Source of the DNA: Cupriavidus necator
Lineage (GTDB): Bacteria > Pseudomonadota > Gammaproteobacteria > Burkholderiales > Burkholderiaceae
Length of the DNA stretch: 64,000 nt
Assembly: GCF_013141915.1 (NCBI RefSeq)
Contig: NZ_SROX01000009.1
Span: 1 to 64,000, forward strand
Direction: 5' to 3'
Shown piece by piece: positions 1 through 10,514 of the stretch. How positions within the stretch are numbered: the first letter of the stretch is position 1; every line of letters begins with the position of its first letter. The translations under genes and the position numbers were made by a program. The notes beneath the pieces were generated by a model. That model searched no databases and was not told where the DNA came from. It worked only from the letters and a program-made list of their open reading frames with translations.

Positions 1-102
1 CACATCATCGAGCAACGCATCGACAACAAGATCATCCGCCCCAGCGCCAACTACACCGGGCCGGAGAACCTGAAGTTTGTGCCGATCGGCAAGCGCAAGT
101 GA
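1..102 (+). CDS. C-terminal end of an unidentified protein (partial)
   Basis: The window opens inside a reading frame that runs without a stop to TGA at 100-102 and gives 33 residues ending in KFVPIGKRK. The codon use is that of an ordinary high-GC gene. No domain can be recognised from so short a tail, so no function is proposed. It is the same strand as the next two genes but is separated from them by about 160 bases. Confidence 0.6.
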   Translation, partial: HIIEQRIDNKIIRPSANYTGPENLKFVPIGKRK

Positions 103-265
103 AGCCGGCCCAACAGCGGCGCCGATTATGTAACCAAAGCCCAGAGCACTACGCCACCCTGGCCAAATCGTAGAGAATAGCGGCGGAAATTATCCCGGCG
201 CCGCCTGCTTTGCCGGCGGCGAATGACGAAAAATCGATTTCAGCATCCGAAAGGGCCCTCCCAAC

Positions 266-844
266 ATGAAACATCTTGTCCTTGCCGCCTGCATCGGCGC
301 ATTCAGCCTGACCACTGCCACCGCCGTCATGGCGCAGGAACCGGCCAAGAAGACCACCACCAAGAAGAAGGCGTCGACCAAGAAGGCCGCCGCCGGCACG
401 GCCGCGGCGGCCGGCGCTGCCGCGGCGGTGACGCCGACCGGCGAAAAGTGGCAGTGCGAGCTGGGCAACAGCCTCTATATCGCCGGCGACATGCTGCGCG
501 ACGAAATCCTGACCGTGCACTGGCAAGGCCGCGACTACAAGCTGCCGCGCCAGCCCACGGTGACCGGGGCGGACCGCTACTACGATGCCCGCACCGGCCT
601 GGACCTGGTGGTGATCCCGAGCAAGGCCATGCTGTTCAACAAGAACCTCGGCCAGCGCCTGGCCGACGATTGCCAGAGCGCCGCCATGCAGGCCGGCGCC
701 GCGGCCCCGACCCAGGCTGGCGGCCTGCGCGCGCCGGCAACCACGCCGTTGCTGGTCACGCCCCCGGGCGGCCCGACGCAGGTGCCGGGCGGTCCGCTGC
801 TGCAGACGGAAGGCAGCCAGCAACCCACTTCGCCTCGGCAGTAA
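266..844 (+). CDS. Secreted MliC-like (lysozyme-inhibitor fold) protein
   Basis: A 192-aa protein starting at ATG 266. Residues 1-24 form a clear signal peptide ending AVMAQ, followed by a Lys/Thr/Ala-rich linker. The core, about residues 60-130, has the spacing of MliC/PliC lysozyme inhibitors: WQCELG near its start, [14 protein letters not shown], a D-RYYD turn, and a closing Cys in LADDC. MliC-type proteins are periplasmic or lipid-anchored inhibitors of C-type lysozyme. Here there is no lipobox, so a soluble periplasmic protein is more likely. The C-terminal 60 residues are Pro/Ala/Gly-rich and probably disordered. The frame that stays open from 223 through acnA is a different frame and is not used here. 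The fold call is moderate; the inhibitor role is inference. Confidence 0.6.
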   Translation: MKHLVLAACIGAFSLTTATAVMAQEPAKKTTTKKKASTKKAAAGTAAAAGAAAAVTPTGEKWQCELGNSLYIAGDMLRDEILTVHWQGRDYKLPRQPTVTGADRYYDARTGLDLVVIPSKAMLFNKNLGQRLADDCQSAAMQAGAAAPTQAGGLRAPATTPLLVTPPGGPTQVPGGPLLQTEGSQQPTSPRQ

Positions 845-855
845 GTCCTTGGCGA

Positions 856-895
856 GGGCGTTGGCGGCGCAGGCGGGGCCGCCAACGCCCTTTTT
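856..895 (+). terminator. Strong intrinsic terminator after the MliC-like gene
   Basis: A perfect 12-bp stem, GGGCGTTGGCGG at 856-867 pairing with CCGCCAACGCCC at 879-890, is followed directly by TTTTT at 891-895. It lies 12 bases after the stop codon, so transcription of the upstream gene should end here and acnA must have its own promoter. Confidence 0.9.
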
Positions 896-1116
896 GCCTT
901 GTCGGGGCGGTCTTCCCCGGCCAGGCAGGCGCCTGCGCCGGGTTTTGCCCGGCGCGATGCCGCCCGGGGTGGCGGCGGCGCCGCGCGCCGGTTAGAGTAT
1001 GCAGTTGCAGTGCGCTGCCGGCCTCGGACCGCGGTCAACACCGCGGCAGCGCATCGGGGTCCCGATTCAGGTCCGAGCCAAATGCCATCGCATCATCCTT
1101 CGATCGGAGTACGGCA

Positions 1117-3822
<2,706 letters not shown>

Positions 3823-3841
3823 GCGCCCCACCGCGCCATGG

Positions 3842-3888
3842 ACGCCGCCCGCGCCACGCCTCTTCCGGGCGTGACAGGGCGGCGTTTT
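3842..3888 (+). terminator. Probable intrinsic terminator after acnA
   Basis: ACGCCGCCC at 3842-3850 pairs with GGGCGGCGT at 3877-3885 and is followed by a short run of T. It starts 20 bases after the acnA stop. The loop is long (26 bases), so it is weaker than the terminator at 856. Confidence 0.65.
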
Positions 3889-4038
3889 CCATGGGAGCTT
3901 GCGACCCGGGCATCACCTAAAGCGCGGCGCCGCGCGTGTAAGTTCCACGCAAGCCATGGCTGTCAAACTGTGTCGCACAACAACGCGGTCGAACGACCGG
4001 AAGCCGGACCCCGGCATCACCCAGACCCAGGAGACACC

Positions 4039-4194
4039 ATGGTCAAGATCCTTATCGCCTTCATCGTGGTCGCCGGCGCGGCCCTCTACCTGCTGACCAA
4101 GGGCGGCAGCGACGTGTCGATTTCCGGCGAGTCGCACAGCGTCGAAAGCCATGCGCCCGCAGCCCCGGCAGCCTCCGCCCCGGCCGAGAAATAA
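4039..4194 (+). CDS. Small single-pass membrane protein, 51 aa
   Basis: Starts at ATG 4039, with AGGAG 6-10 bases upstream. Residues 2-20 form one hydrophobic helix (KILIAFIVVAGAALYLL). After it comes a short polar stretch rich in Ser and His, then a Pro/Ala tail ending PAEK. The strong ribosome-binding site and the clean membrane-anchor design support a real gene. Nothing in it points to a function. It stands alone between acnA and the DUF2863 gene. No family is recognised. Confidence 0.65.
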   Translation: MVKILIAFIVVAGAALYLLTKGGSDVSISGESHSVESHAPAAPAASAPAEK

Positions 4195-4301
4195 TCGCTC
4201 GCAGGCAGCAACGTTCACACCGGCCGCACGCATATAGCGGTCTCCCTGTCAACGCAACGAGTAGAATACCGTTTTACGCAAAAAACGGACGGTTTCTTTC
4301 T

Positions 4302-5504
4302 ATGGCAGGTTTTCGCCCCAAGGCTTCCCCGCGACTCTCTCCCGACGCCGAGCGTCTGGTCGCCGATGCGCTCGCCCTCGACGCATCGGGCAGCCGCATG
4401 GAGGATGGATACTGGGAGCGGCGGCTTTCGCAGCGCCTTGGCCGCCTGCTGAAGAACGGTAGCCAGACCGCGCTCGACGCAGCGCTGGAGCACCTGTTCA
4501 AGCACAATGCGGACGCCTCCGACGTGCTGGCCGAGCAGGCCGAGACACTGGCCGAATCCGCCAGCATCGAGGTCGATGGCCAGTCCTATGACGCGCTGCT
4601 GATCGCCGCCCCGATCCTGGCGCATACCCGCTACGCCATCCCGTCCGGCGCGCTCAAGCCGGAACTGGCGCAGACGCTGGCGGTGCACCTGCAAGCGCAC
4701 GTGCTGGCCAACGGCACCAAGGTGTCACTGTCGCCCTATCTTTACAGCATCGACCAGCTGCCGCGCACGCACAGCGACACCTTCGCGCTGACGCACAAGC
4801 TGGCGGCGGCGGCGCTGGCCGGCGCGGTGCCCAAGGTCGACCTGCGCGACCTGCCCGAGACCGCGCCCATCCTGGCCGACCCGCGCTACCTGCTGGCGGT
4901 GGTGGTGGCGCCGCGTGAACAGGCGCTGTTCCGCTGGCAGGAAGACGCCAAGGAGCACCACGCCGAGCGCTCGACCTGCCTGGAACAATGGCGCAGCCAG
5001 GTACAGCCCTCGGTGGCGCTGCTGCTGCCGGGCTGCGAGTTCGAGCTGCTGCTGCCGGACGCGTTCTTCCTGTCCTGCCGCGAGTCCGACAAGAGCATCC
5101 GCCCGCTGACCGTGCGCGCCGCCGTCAACTACCTGTGCGGCACGCTGGATATCTCCGCGGGGCAGCTGGCCGCGGTGGTGGCGGCCTTCGGCGAGGAGGT
5201 GGTCGAGGAATACCGCGTCGGCTTCACCATGCGCGGCGAGAAGGATGTGATCTACGGCATCGTCTGGCCGGTCTACGGCCGCGAAGCCGGCGAGGTCGAT
5301 GCCGATGAAAAGGGCAACCCGCTCGAGCAGATCTGCGAGGAGCTGCGCAACGCCGGTGTCGAAGACATCTTCCGCCACGCGGCGCTGTTCGATCCGGAAT
5401 ATTGCGAGGACTGCGGCACGCCGCTGTATGCCGACCGCAATGGCGAGATCGTCCATGCCGAACTGCCCGAGGACGCGCCCACGCAGCAGCCGCTGTTCCA
5501 CTGA
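4302..5504 (+). CDS. DUF2863 family protein
   Basis: A 400-aa soluble protein without a signal peptide or membrane segment. Its overall sequence (opening RLSPDAERLVADALALDASGSR, central RSQVQPSVALLLPG) matches the DUF2863 family as I know it from Burkholderiales; no function is known to me. Near the C-terminus there is a CEDCG knuckle (PEYCEDCGTPLY) that could bind zinc, but only one CxxC pair is visible. The gene stands alone, ends at a terminator and faces the methyltransferase gene convergently. Confidence 0.75.
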   Translation: MAGFRPKASPRLSPDAERLVADALALDASGSRMEDGYWERRLSQRLGRLLKNGSQTALDAALEHLFKHNADASDVLAEQAETLAESASIEVDGQSYDALLIAAPILAHTRYAIPSGALKPELAQTLAVHLQAHVLANGTKVSLSPYLYSIDQLPRTHSDTFALTHKLAAAALAGAVPKVDLRDLPETAPILADPRYLLAVVVAPREQALFRWQEDAKEHHAERSTCLEQWRSQVQPSVALLLPGCEFELLLPDAFFLSCRESDKSIRPLTVRAAVNYLCGTLDISAGQLAAVVAAFGEEVVEEYRVGFTMRGEKDVIYGIVWPVYGREAGEVDADEKGNPLEQICEELRNAGVEDIFRHAALFDPEYCEDCGTPLYADRNGEIVHAELPEDAPTQQPLFH

Positions 5505-5531
5505 CGCCCACTGGCGCGCCAGACAGCGAAG

Positions 5532-5554
5532 CGGCCCGCGATGCGGGCCGTTTT
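5532..5554 (+). terminator. Intrinsic terminator after the DUF2863 gene
   Basis: CGGCCCGC at 5532-5539 pairs with GCGGGCCG at 5543-5550 around a 3-base loop and is followed by TTTT. It lies between two convergent genes, 28 bases past the plus-strand stop. The minus-strand side has no T-tract. Confidence 0.85.
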
Positions 5555-5566
5555 CATTTTGGGCGT

Positions 5567-6253
5567 TCAGACCGGCCGGCGTTCGCTGACGCAGCGCCAC
5601 AAGCCATGGCCGGAGGCCCCGTACTTGCGCTCGAACGGCGTCATCGGCTGCGCTGGCGCCCAGGCCTCGACCCGCGCCGGCCGCCCTGCCAGCAACAGCG
5701 CTTGCGCAAACTCGTCGATATAGATGCGCCAGTTGCTGCGGCACTCCAGGTAATCGCCGCACGCCGCCAGCGCCGGGAACACCGCGTGCCCTTGCCAGCG
5801 CCGGCCCAGGTGGCCGATCTTGGGCCATGGGTTCGGGTAAAGCACGTAGTGGCGTGCTACCGGCACCGCATCCGCCTGCAGCAGCCGCCAGACATCGACC
5901 AGATCGGCGCGGGCCCAGCAGAAATTGGCGGGCATCGGCGCATCGCCCCACCAGTCCTTGCCGGCGGCGAGGCGCTTCTCGGACTGGTCGACGCCGATAA
6001 CGAAGTGGTCCGGGAACTGTGTGGCCAGGCGCAGCGTGCTTTCGCCCACGCCGCAGCCGGCATCGAGGATCAGCGGCGCGCTGCCCGCCTGCCGCCAGCG
6101 CTGCAGCGCCGTGGCCAGCTCGCGCCGGCTGGGCTCGCCGATGGGCTTGCGGAACGGTTCGGCAAGGTGGCGCACGACGCGCGCGGCCAGGTGTTCGTGG
6201 ATATCGGACTGCGCCGAGACGATGGTGCGGGAATTGGCAAACATGGGCGCCAT
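5567..6253 (-). CDS. TrmB-like SAM-dependent methyltransferase
   Basis: A 228-aa class I methyltransferase. Motif I is LILDAGCGVGEST, motif II follows as FVIGVDQSEK, and the TrmB signature appears as YPNPWPKIGHLGRRW, close to the PxPWPKxxHxxRR of tRNA (guanine-46-N7) methyltransferases. The canonical TrmB begins its motif with a DPWPK core, whereas here Asn replaces Asp, so this may be a paralogue with a changed substrate and not the main TrmB. The open frame extends upstream to 6652, but the methyltransferase domain fits a start at ATG 6253 (MAPMFAN) or 6244. The gene is divergent from the solute-binding protein gene. Confidence 0.8.
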   Translation of the reverse strand: MAPMFANSRTIVSAQSDIHEHLAARVVRHLAEPFRKPIGEPSRRELATALQRWRQAGSAPLILDAGCGVGESTLRLATQFPDHFVIGVDQSEKRLAAGKDWWGDAPMPANFCWARADLVDVWRLLQADAVPVARHYVLYPNPWPKIGHLGRRWQGHAVFPALAACGDYLECRSNWRIYIDEFAQALLLAGRPARVEAWAPAQPMTPFERKYGASGHGLWRCVSERRPV

Positions 6254-6389
6254 TTTACCGGCCTGGCCTCGCCGGATCGTCCCCCGCCCCGCCAAACGCT
6301 GCAACCATGTCACTTTAGCGGCACAATGCGGGACAAACCGTCTCAGAACCCGTCCGCGTCCGCGCGGACCCGTACGAGGAGCCTGCCTG

Positions 6390-8030
6390 ATGACAACGAT
6401 CCACGCCTTGCCGCCGCAACGTCCGCCGCGCCGCCCCGCCCACCCCGCGCGCCGCGCAGTCCTCCATGCCGCCGCGGCGCTGGTGCTGGGCAGCGCCGCC
6501 TTCACGCTGCTGCCGGCCGGCGCCGCGCATGCCGAAGACCTGCGCATCGGCCTGGCCGCCGATGTCACCTCGATGGACCCGCACTGGAACAATGCGGGCC
6601 CCAACAACGCCATCGCCCTGCATATCTTCGAGTCGCTGGTGTTCATGGACAAGAACGCCCGCTACATCCCCGGCCTGGCACTGTCGTGGAAGCCGGTCAA
6701 CGCCATCACCTGGGAAATCAAGCTGCGTCCGAATGTGAAGTGGCACGACGGCTCGCCGTTTACCAGCGAGGACGTCAAGGCCTCGCTGGAGCGCCCGGAG
6801 AAGCTGACCAACAGCCCGGGCTCGTTCACCAGCTACACCAAGCCGATCGCGCGCATCGACACGCCCGACCCGCTGACCGTGCGCCTGACCATGAACGTAC
6901 CGAACTACGCCAACCTGGCGAATGACCTGAACAGCGTGCCGATCATGCCGAAAAAGATCGCTGCCACGCTGACCCAGACCGATTTCGATTCGGGCAAGGC
7001 CATGATCGGCACCGGCCCGTTCAAGTTCGTGCGCTTTGCGCGCGGCCAGGAGATCGTGATGGAGCGCAACCCCAACTACTGGGGCCCCAAGCCCGAGTGG
7101 GACCGCGCGGTGTTCCGCATCATCACCGACAACGGCGCGCGCAGCGCGGCGCTGCTGGCGGGCGATGTCGACGTGATCGAGAGCGTGCCCTCCGCCGACG
7201 TGGCCAAGCTGAAGCAGAATCCCAAGTTCAGGATCGAGCAGCAGGTGTCGTGGCGCACGATTTTCTGGCAGATGGACCAGTCGCGCGACAACCCGCCCTT
7301 CGTCACCGACAAGGCCGGCAAGCCGCTGGGCAAAAATCCCTTCAAGGATGCGCGCGTGCGCGCGGCGGTCAGCAAGGCGCTGAACCGCGACGCCATCGTC
7401 AGCCGCATCATGGAAGGATTGGCGGTACCGGCTTCGTCGATCGTGTCGCCGCAGATCTTCGGGCATCCCGGCACCAAGCCCGAAGCCTACGACCCGGAAG
7501 GCGCAAAGAAGCTGCTGGCCGCGGCGGGCTACCCGGACGGTTTCGGCCTGACGCTGCACGCCACCAACAACCGCTACCTGAACGACGCCGCCGTGGCGCA
7601 GGCCACCGCCAGCATGCTGACCCGCATCGGCATCCAGACCAAGGTGGAAACCATGCCGGTGGCAGCCTACTTCACGCGCGCGCGCCAGGGCGAGTTTGCC
7701 TTCCAGATGCTGGGCTGGGGCTCGGCCGCCGCCGACGTGGCGCTGCGCTCGATCACCGGCACGCCCAACCCCAAGACCGGCTACGGCACCTGGAACTGGG
7801 GCAAGTACAGCAACCCGCAGCTTGACCAGCTGATCGAGAAGTCGCTAACCACCGTCAGCAGCGACAAGGCGCGCGAGGAAAACGCCCGCGTGGCGGCAAA
7901 GTTTGCGCTGGCCGACCACGCGATCATTCCATCGCACAGCCAGCTGGCGATGTGGGCGATGAAGAAAGGGTTGAAGTATGAGGCGCGCACCGACGAGTGG
8001 TCGCTGGCGCAGTTTTTTCACAAGGAGTGA
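6390..8030 (+). CDS. ABC transporter periplasmic solute-binding protein (peptide/dipeptide family)
   Basis: A 546-aa SBP_bac_5 family protein, the class that delivers peptides, nickel or opines to inner-membrane permeases. The start at ATG 6390 has AGGAG 9-13 bases upstream. Residues 1-48 are a long export signal with a twin-arginine-like PARRAVLHAAA stretch and an AHA cleavage site before EDLRIG. The family opening AADVTSMDPHW and the WEIKLRPNVKWHDGSPF motif are present. No permease or ATPase genes follow, so the partner transporter must be encoded elsewhere. The substrate cannot be read from the sequence. Confidence 0.88.
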   Translation: MTTIHALPPQRPPRRPAHPARRAVLHAAAALVLGSAAFTLLPAGAAHAEDLRIGLAADVTSMDPHWNNAGPNNAIALHIFESLVFMDKNARYIPGLALSWKPVNAITWEIKLRPNVKWHDGSPFTSEDVKASLERPEKLTNSPGSFTSYTKPIARIDTPDPLTVRLTMNVPNYANLANDLNSVPIMPKKIAATLTQTDFDSGKAMIGTGPFKFVRFARGQEIVMERNPNYWGPKPEWDRAVFRIITDNGARSAALLAGDVDVIESVPSADVAKLKQNPKFRIEQQVSWRTIFWQMDQSRDNPPFVTDKAGKPLGKNPFKDARVRAAVSKALNRDAIVSRIMEGLAVPASSIVSPQIFGHPGTKPEAYDPEGAKKLLAAAGYPDGFGLTLHATNNRYLNDAAVAQATASMLTRIGIQTKVETMPVAAYFTRARQGEFAFQMLGWGSAAADVALRSITGTPNPKTGYGTWNWGKYSNPQLDQLIEKSLTTVSSDKAREENARVAAKFALADHAIIPSHSQLAMWAMKKGLKYEARTDEWSLAQFFHKE

Positions 8031-8055
8031 GGGCGTCTGCCTGCTGAGTTTTTTC

Positions 8056-8190
8056 GCCCCTCTCCCGCTTGCGGGAGAGGGGCGGCGCTTCAAAGGCTGA
8101 GGCCTGTGGGTTAAGACCGAGGGCTTCGCTTGGCCTGGTGCCTAGCTAAACCACCCCTCACCCCGGCCCTCTCCCCATGAGGGGAGAGGG
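8056..8190. repeat. Pair of intergenic palindromic repeats (CCCCTCTCCC family)
   Basis: Two hairpin units lie between convergent genes. The first is a perfect 13-bp palindrome, GCCCCTCTCCCGC at 8056-8068 and GCGGGAGAGGGGC at 8071-8083. The second is CCCTCTCCCC at 8167-8176 with GGGGAGAGGG at 8181-8190. The same units recur at 26505-26668. Neither arm is followed by a T-tract, so they are not typical intrinsic terminators. Confidence 0.75.
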
Positions 8191-8262
8191 AGAACATCTT
8201 GCTTGGGCGAGTACGGGCGGCTTGGGCGCACCCAACACCGCTCTCCCCTTTTTTGTTCTCGC

Positions 8263-9186
8263 TCAGATCCTCAGCCGCTCGTCCTGCCGCGCATTCGCCG
8301 CGCGCAGCTTCTGCACCCAGTCGCGCGCCGGCAGCCCGGTGGTGTCCTCGACCACGTCGGCGCGCGCTTCCAGTACGTCCCACGATACATCGATCTCCGG
8401 CCCGTTGAAGGCCAGCGCAATGATGTTGCCGTCATGCACTTCCGGGAACACCAGCACGCGGTTGTCGAAGGCCTCGCAGATGCGTTCGATGTTCTTCGGA
8501 AAGCTGTCGTGGTCGCCGAACAGGTTGATCGTCATGACCCCTGGGGCCTTCAGCGTGCGGCGGCAGGCGCGATAGAACGCGGTGGTGTCCAGCACCGGGC
8601 CGCGCGCGGTAGCGTCGTACAGGTCGACCTGCAGCACATCGATGGCGTCGGTGTGGGCGCCGTCCATCACGTAGTCCCAGGCGTCCTGCTCGCGCACCGT
8701 CAGGCGGGCATCGTCCTCGCGCAGGCCGAACATGCTGCGCCCGGCGATGATCACGGCGGGGTTCAGTTCCACCGCGGTCACGCGCGCGCGGCTGAACTGG
8801 CGGTGGCAGAACTTGGTCAGCGCGGCGGCGCCCAGGCCCAGCTGGACCACGTGGAATTCTTCGACCGACGGCGACAGGAACAGCAGCCACGCCATCATCT
8901 GCTGCGCGTATTCCAGTTCGATCGCGTCGGGCTTGCGCAGCCGCATCGCGCCCTGGACCCACTCGGTGCCGAAGTGCAGGTAGCGCACCCCTTCCATCTC
9001 CGAGAACGTCACCGGCGCGAAGCGCGGCGTCATGCGTTTTTCCGCGCGGTCCGGCGCCTCGCCACGGGTGCGGGTGCCACGTGCCGGTCGGCGCGAGGCC
9101 ACGGCTTCAATCGATTTGCGTTTCAGTAGGGTCATGTTGTCGAGAAAGGCATTCAGCGCCCGTTCCAGCTTCGCTGGGGAGGACAC
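8263..9186 (-). CDS. Spermidine synthase-like methyltransferase-fold protein
   Basis: A 307-aa protein with the polyamine-synthase fold. It shows VVQLGLGAAALTKFCH (nucleotide-loop motif), VTAVELNPAVI, and DVLQVDLYDATARGP where SpeE enzymes have D-x-x-D around the substrate. About 60 N-terminal residues are basic and extra to the core. True spermidine synthases carry GGGDG in the loop; here it reads GLGAA, so polyamine synthesis is doubtful and this is better called spermidine synthase-like. The gene starts 4 bases after the stop of the TPR gene and is surely co-transcribed with it. ATG at 9135 (MTLLKRK) is an alternative start. Confidence 0.8.
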   Translation of the reverse strand: MSSPAKLERALNAFLDNMTLLKRKSIEAVASRRPARGTRTRGEAPDRAEKRMTPRFAPVTFSEMEGVRYLHFGTEWVQGAMRLRKPDAIELEYAQQMMAWLLFLSPSVEEFHVVQLGLGAAALTKFCHRQFSRARVTAVELNPAVIIAGRSMFGLREDDARLTVREQDAWDYVMDGAHTDAIDVLQVDLYDATARGPVLDTTAFYRACRRTLKAPGVMTINLFGDHDSFPKNIERICEAFDNRVLVFPEVHDGNIIALAFNGPEIDVSWDVLEARADVVEDTTGLPARDWVQKLRAANARQDERLRI

Positions 9187-9189
9187 GGA

Positions 9190-9942
9190 TTATTTGCCCA
9201 GTGCCGCCTGCGCGCGCTGCAGCCAGTCGCGGTTATGTTCGCGGGCGTGGCGCGGCCAGTGGCGGGCATCGTGGACGATATCGGCATAGAGCTGCTGCGC
9301 GCGCTCGCGGTCGGCGGCGTCGGGCTGGGCGGCAAGCCAGTCGGCAAACAGGCAGCGCGGCGCGGCGTCGCTGGCGCTGACGAGGGCCTGCTCGAAAGCG
9401 GCCCGCGTGCCGGCCACGCCGGTGGTCGCCAGCGCACGGGCGTACAGCAGGGCCGGCTCGGGCTGCTGGCGTGACTGCGGGTTGGCGGCGAACAGCTTTT
9501 CCAGCGTCGCCAGCGCGCCGGGCGCATCGCTGGTGGCGAACTGCGCCTGCGCCAGGCCCTGCAGCAGCGCGGGGTCGGTCGCAAAGGGCCCGCTGGCCGC
9601 GGCCTGGTAATGCTGCAACGCCTCCGCCGGCTCGCCGGCGGCCAGCAGCGCCGCGCCCAGGCGCATGCGGTGCGCCACCGTCGGGGCACGGTCAAAGTCC
9701 GAGCGGGCTTCGCGCACCGCGCGGTTCGGATCGACCAGTTGCGTGATGGCACGCGTGGCCGCACGCGCACCACGCGACTGGCGCAGTTCGGGCAGGTAGA
9801 TCGCAAAGAAATAGACCACGCTGCCCAGCCCGGGGAACAGGAACAGGATCAGCAGCCAGTACATGTTCTGGTGCGTGCGCACTGCGTGCACGGCAAAGAA
9901 CAGTGCAACGATGATATGGATGCTGATGCCGAAGATACGCAT
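9190..9942 (-). CDS. TPR-containing inner-membrane protein
   Basis: A 250-aa protein with two N-terminal membrane helices (about residues 5-20 and 28-50; the second, YWLLILFLFPGLGSVVYFF, resembles the PLDc_N two-helix module), followed by a cytoplasmic Ala-rich helical repeat region. The repeats (MRLGAALLAAGEPAEALQHY, LLQGLAQAQFATSDAPGAL) have the TPR pattern. The role is unknown; scaffolding is typical of the fold. It is the first gene of a two-gene unit with the spermidine synthase-like gene. Confidence 0.75.
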   Translation of the reverse strand: MRIFGISIHIIVALFFAVHAVRTHQNMYWLLILFLFPGLGSVVYFFAIYLPELRQSRGARAATRAITQLVDPNRAVREARSDFDRAPTVAHRMRLGAALLAAGEPAEALQHYQAAASGPFATDPALLQGLAQAQFATSDAPGALATLEKLFAANPQSRQQPEPALLYARALATTGVAGTRAAFEQALVSASDAAPRCLFADWLAAQPDAADRERAQQLYADIVHDARHWPRHAREHNRDWLQRAQAALGK

Positions 9943-10110
9943 AGGGAAATCACCTTGAAAACATGGCGGTCACGCCGCCGCCGGCATTGTGACAGAAAGG
10001 CATTCGGATTGGTTTCAGCCGCCGGCGGGAATGCCGGCACCCGTGCGGCGTCAGCATGGTCACCCGCCCGCGCTCCATCCATGCGCGCGGCGGCGCAGAT
10101 GTAACAGCGC

Positions 10111-10142
10111 TTGATCTTCATTTAACCAACACGTTAAATGAA
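10111..10142 (+). promoter_or_regulatory. Promoter with overlapping palindromic operator of the arsR-type gene
   Basis: TTGATC at 10111-10116 and TTAAAT at 10134-10139 are 17 bases apart, a good sigma-70 promoter. A perfect 10-bp inverted repeat, TTCATTTAAC at 10117-10126 and GTTAAATGAA at 10133-10142 with a 6-base spacer, covers the whole spacer and the -10 box. A dimeric ArsR repressor bound there would block its own promoter. The expected start point falls at about 10146, the A of the start codon. Confidence 0.8.
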
Positions 10143-10145
10143 GCC

Positions 10146-10514
10146 ATGCCGAATCCCAGCGACTCCCTCTCCACCATCTTTGCTGCCCTGGCAGACCCGA
10201 CGCGCCGCGCGATCCTCGCGCGGTTGTCCGAGGGCGACGCCCCGGTCGGCGAACTGGCGCGGCCGTTCGAGATTTCCGCTCCGGCCATCTCCCGGCATCT
10301 TCGTGTGCTGGCCGACGCGGGACTGATCGAGCGCGAAGTCAACGCACGATGGCGCATCTGTCATTTGCGCCCCGGCGCATTGCGCGACGCGCACGGCTGG
10401 CTGGAGAACTATCGCCAGCTCTGGGAAGGCAATCTCGACAGGCTGGTGGCCTTTGTCGAGCAAACGCAGGGCGAGGCCGCTGTCACCCATCGAAAAAAGG
10501 GGATCAAGTCATGA
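10146..10514 (+). CDS. ArsR/SdpR-family winged-helix repressor
   Basis: A 122-aa protein with the ArsR winged helix: IFAALADPTRRAILARLSEGD at the N-terminus, ISAPAISRHLRVLADAGLIER as recognition helix and wing. No metal-binding Cys motif (ELCVCDL type) is present, so it belongs to the metal-independent SdpR-like group often paired with SRPBCC/AHSA1 proteins. ATG 10146 is used: no Shine-Dalgarno precedes it, and the likely transcript start is at or next to it, so the mRNA may be leaderless. It overlaps the next gene by ATGA, so the two are translationally coupled and the repressor probably controls the fusion protein downstream. Confidence 0.88.
   Translation: MPNPSDSLSTIFAALADPTRRAILARLSEGDAPVGELARPFEISAPAISRHLRVLADAGLIEREVNARWRICHLRPGALRDAHGWLENYRQLWEGNLDRLVAFVEQTQGEAAVTHRKKGIKS

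Noticed and set aside
8056..8083. Perfect hairpin as an intrinsic terminator
   Set aside because: No T-tract follows the stem on either strand; the TTTTTT lies before the stem on the plus strand. It fits a dispersed repeat better.
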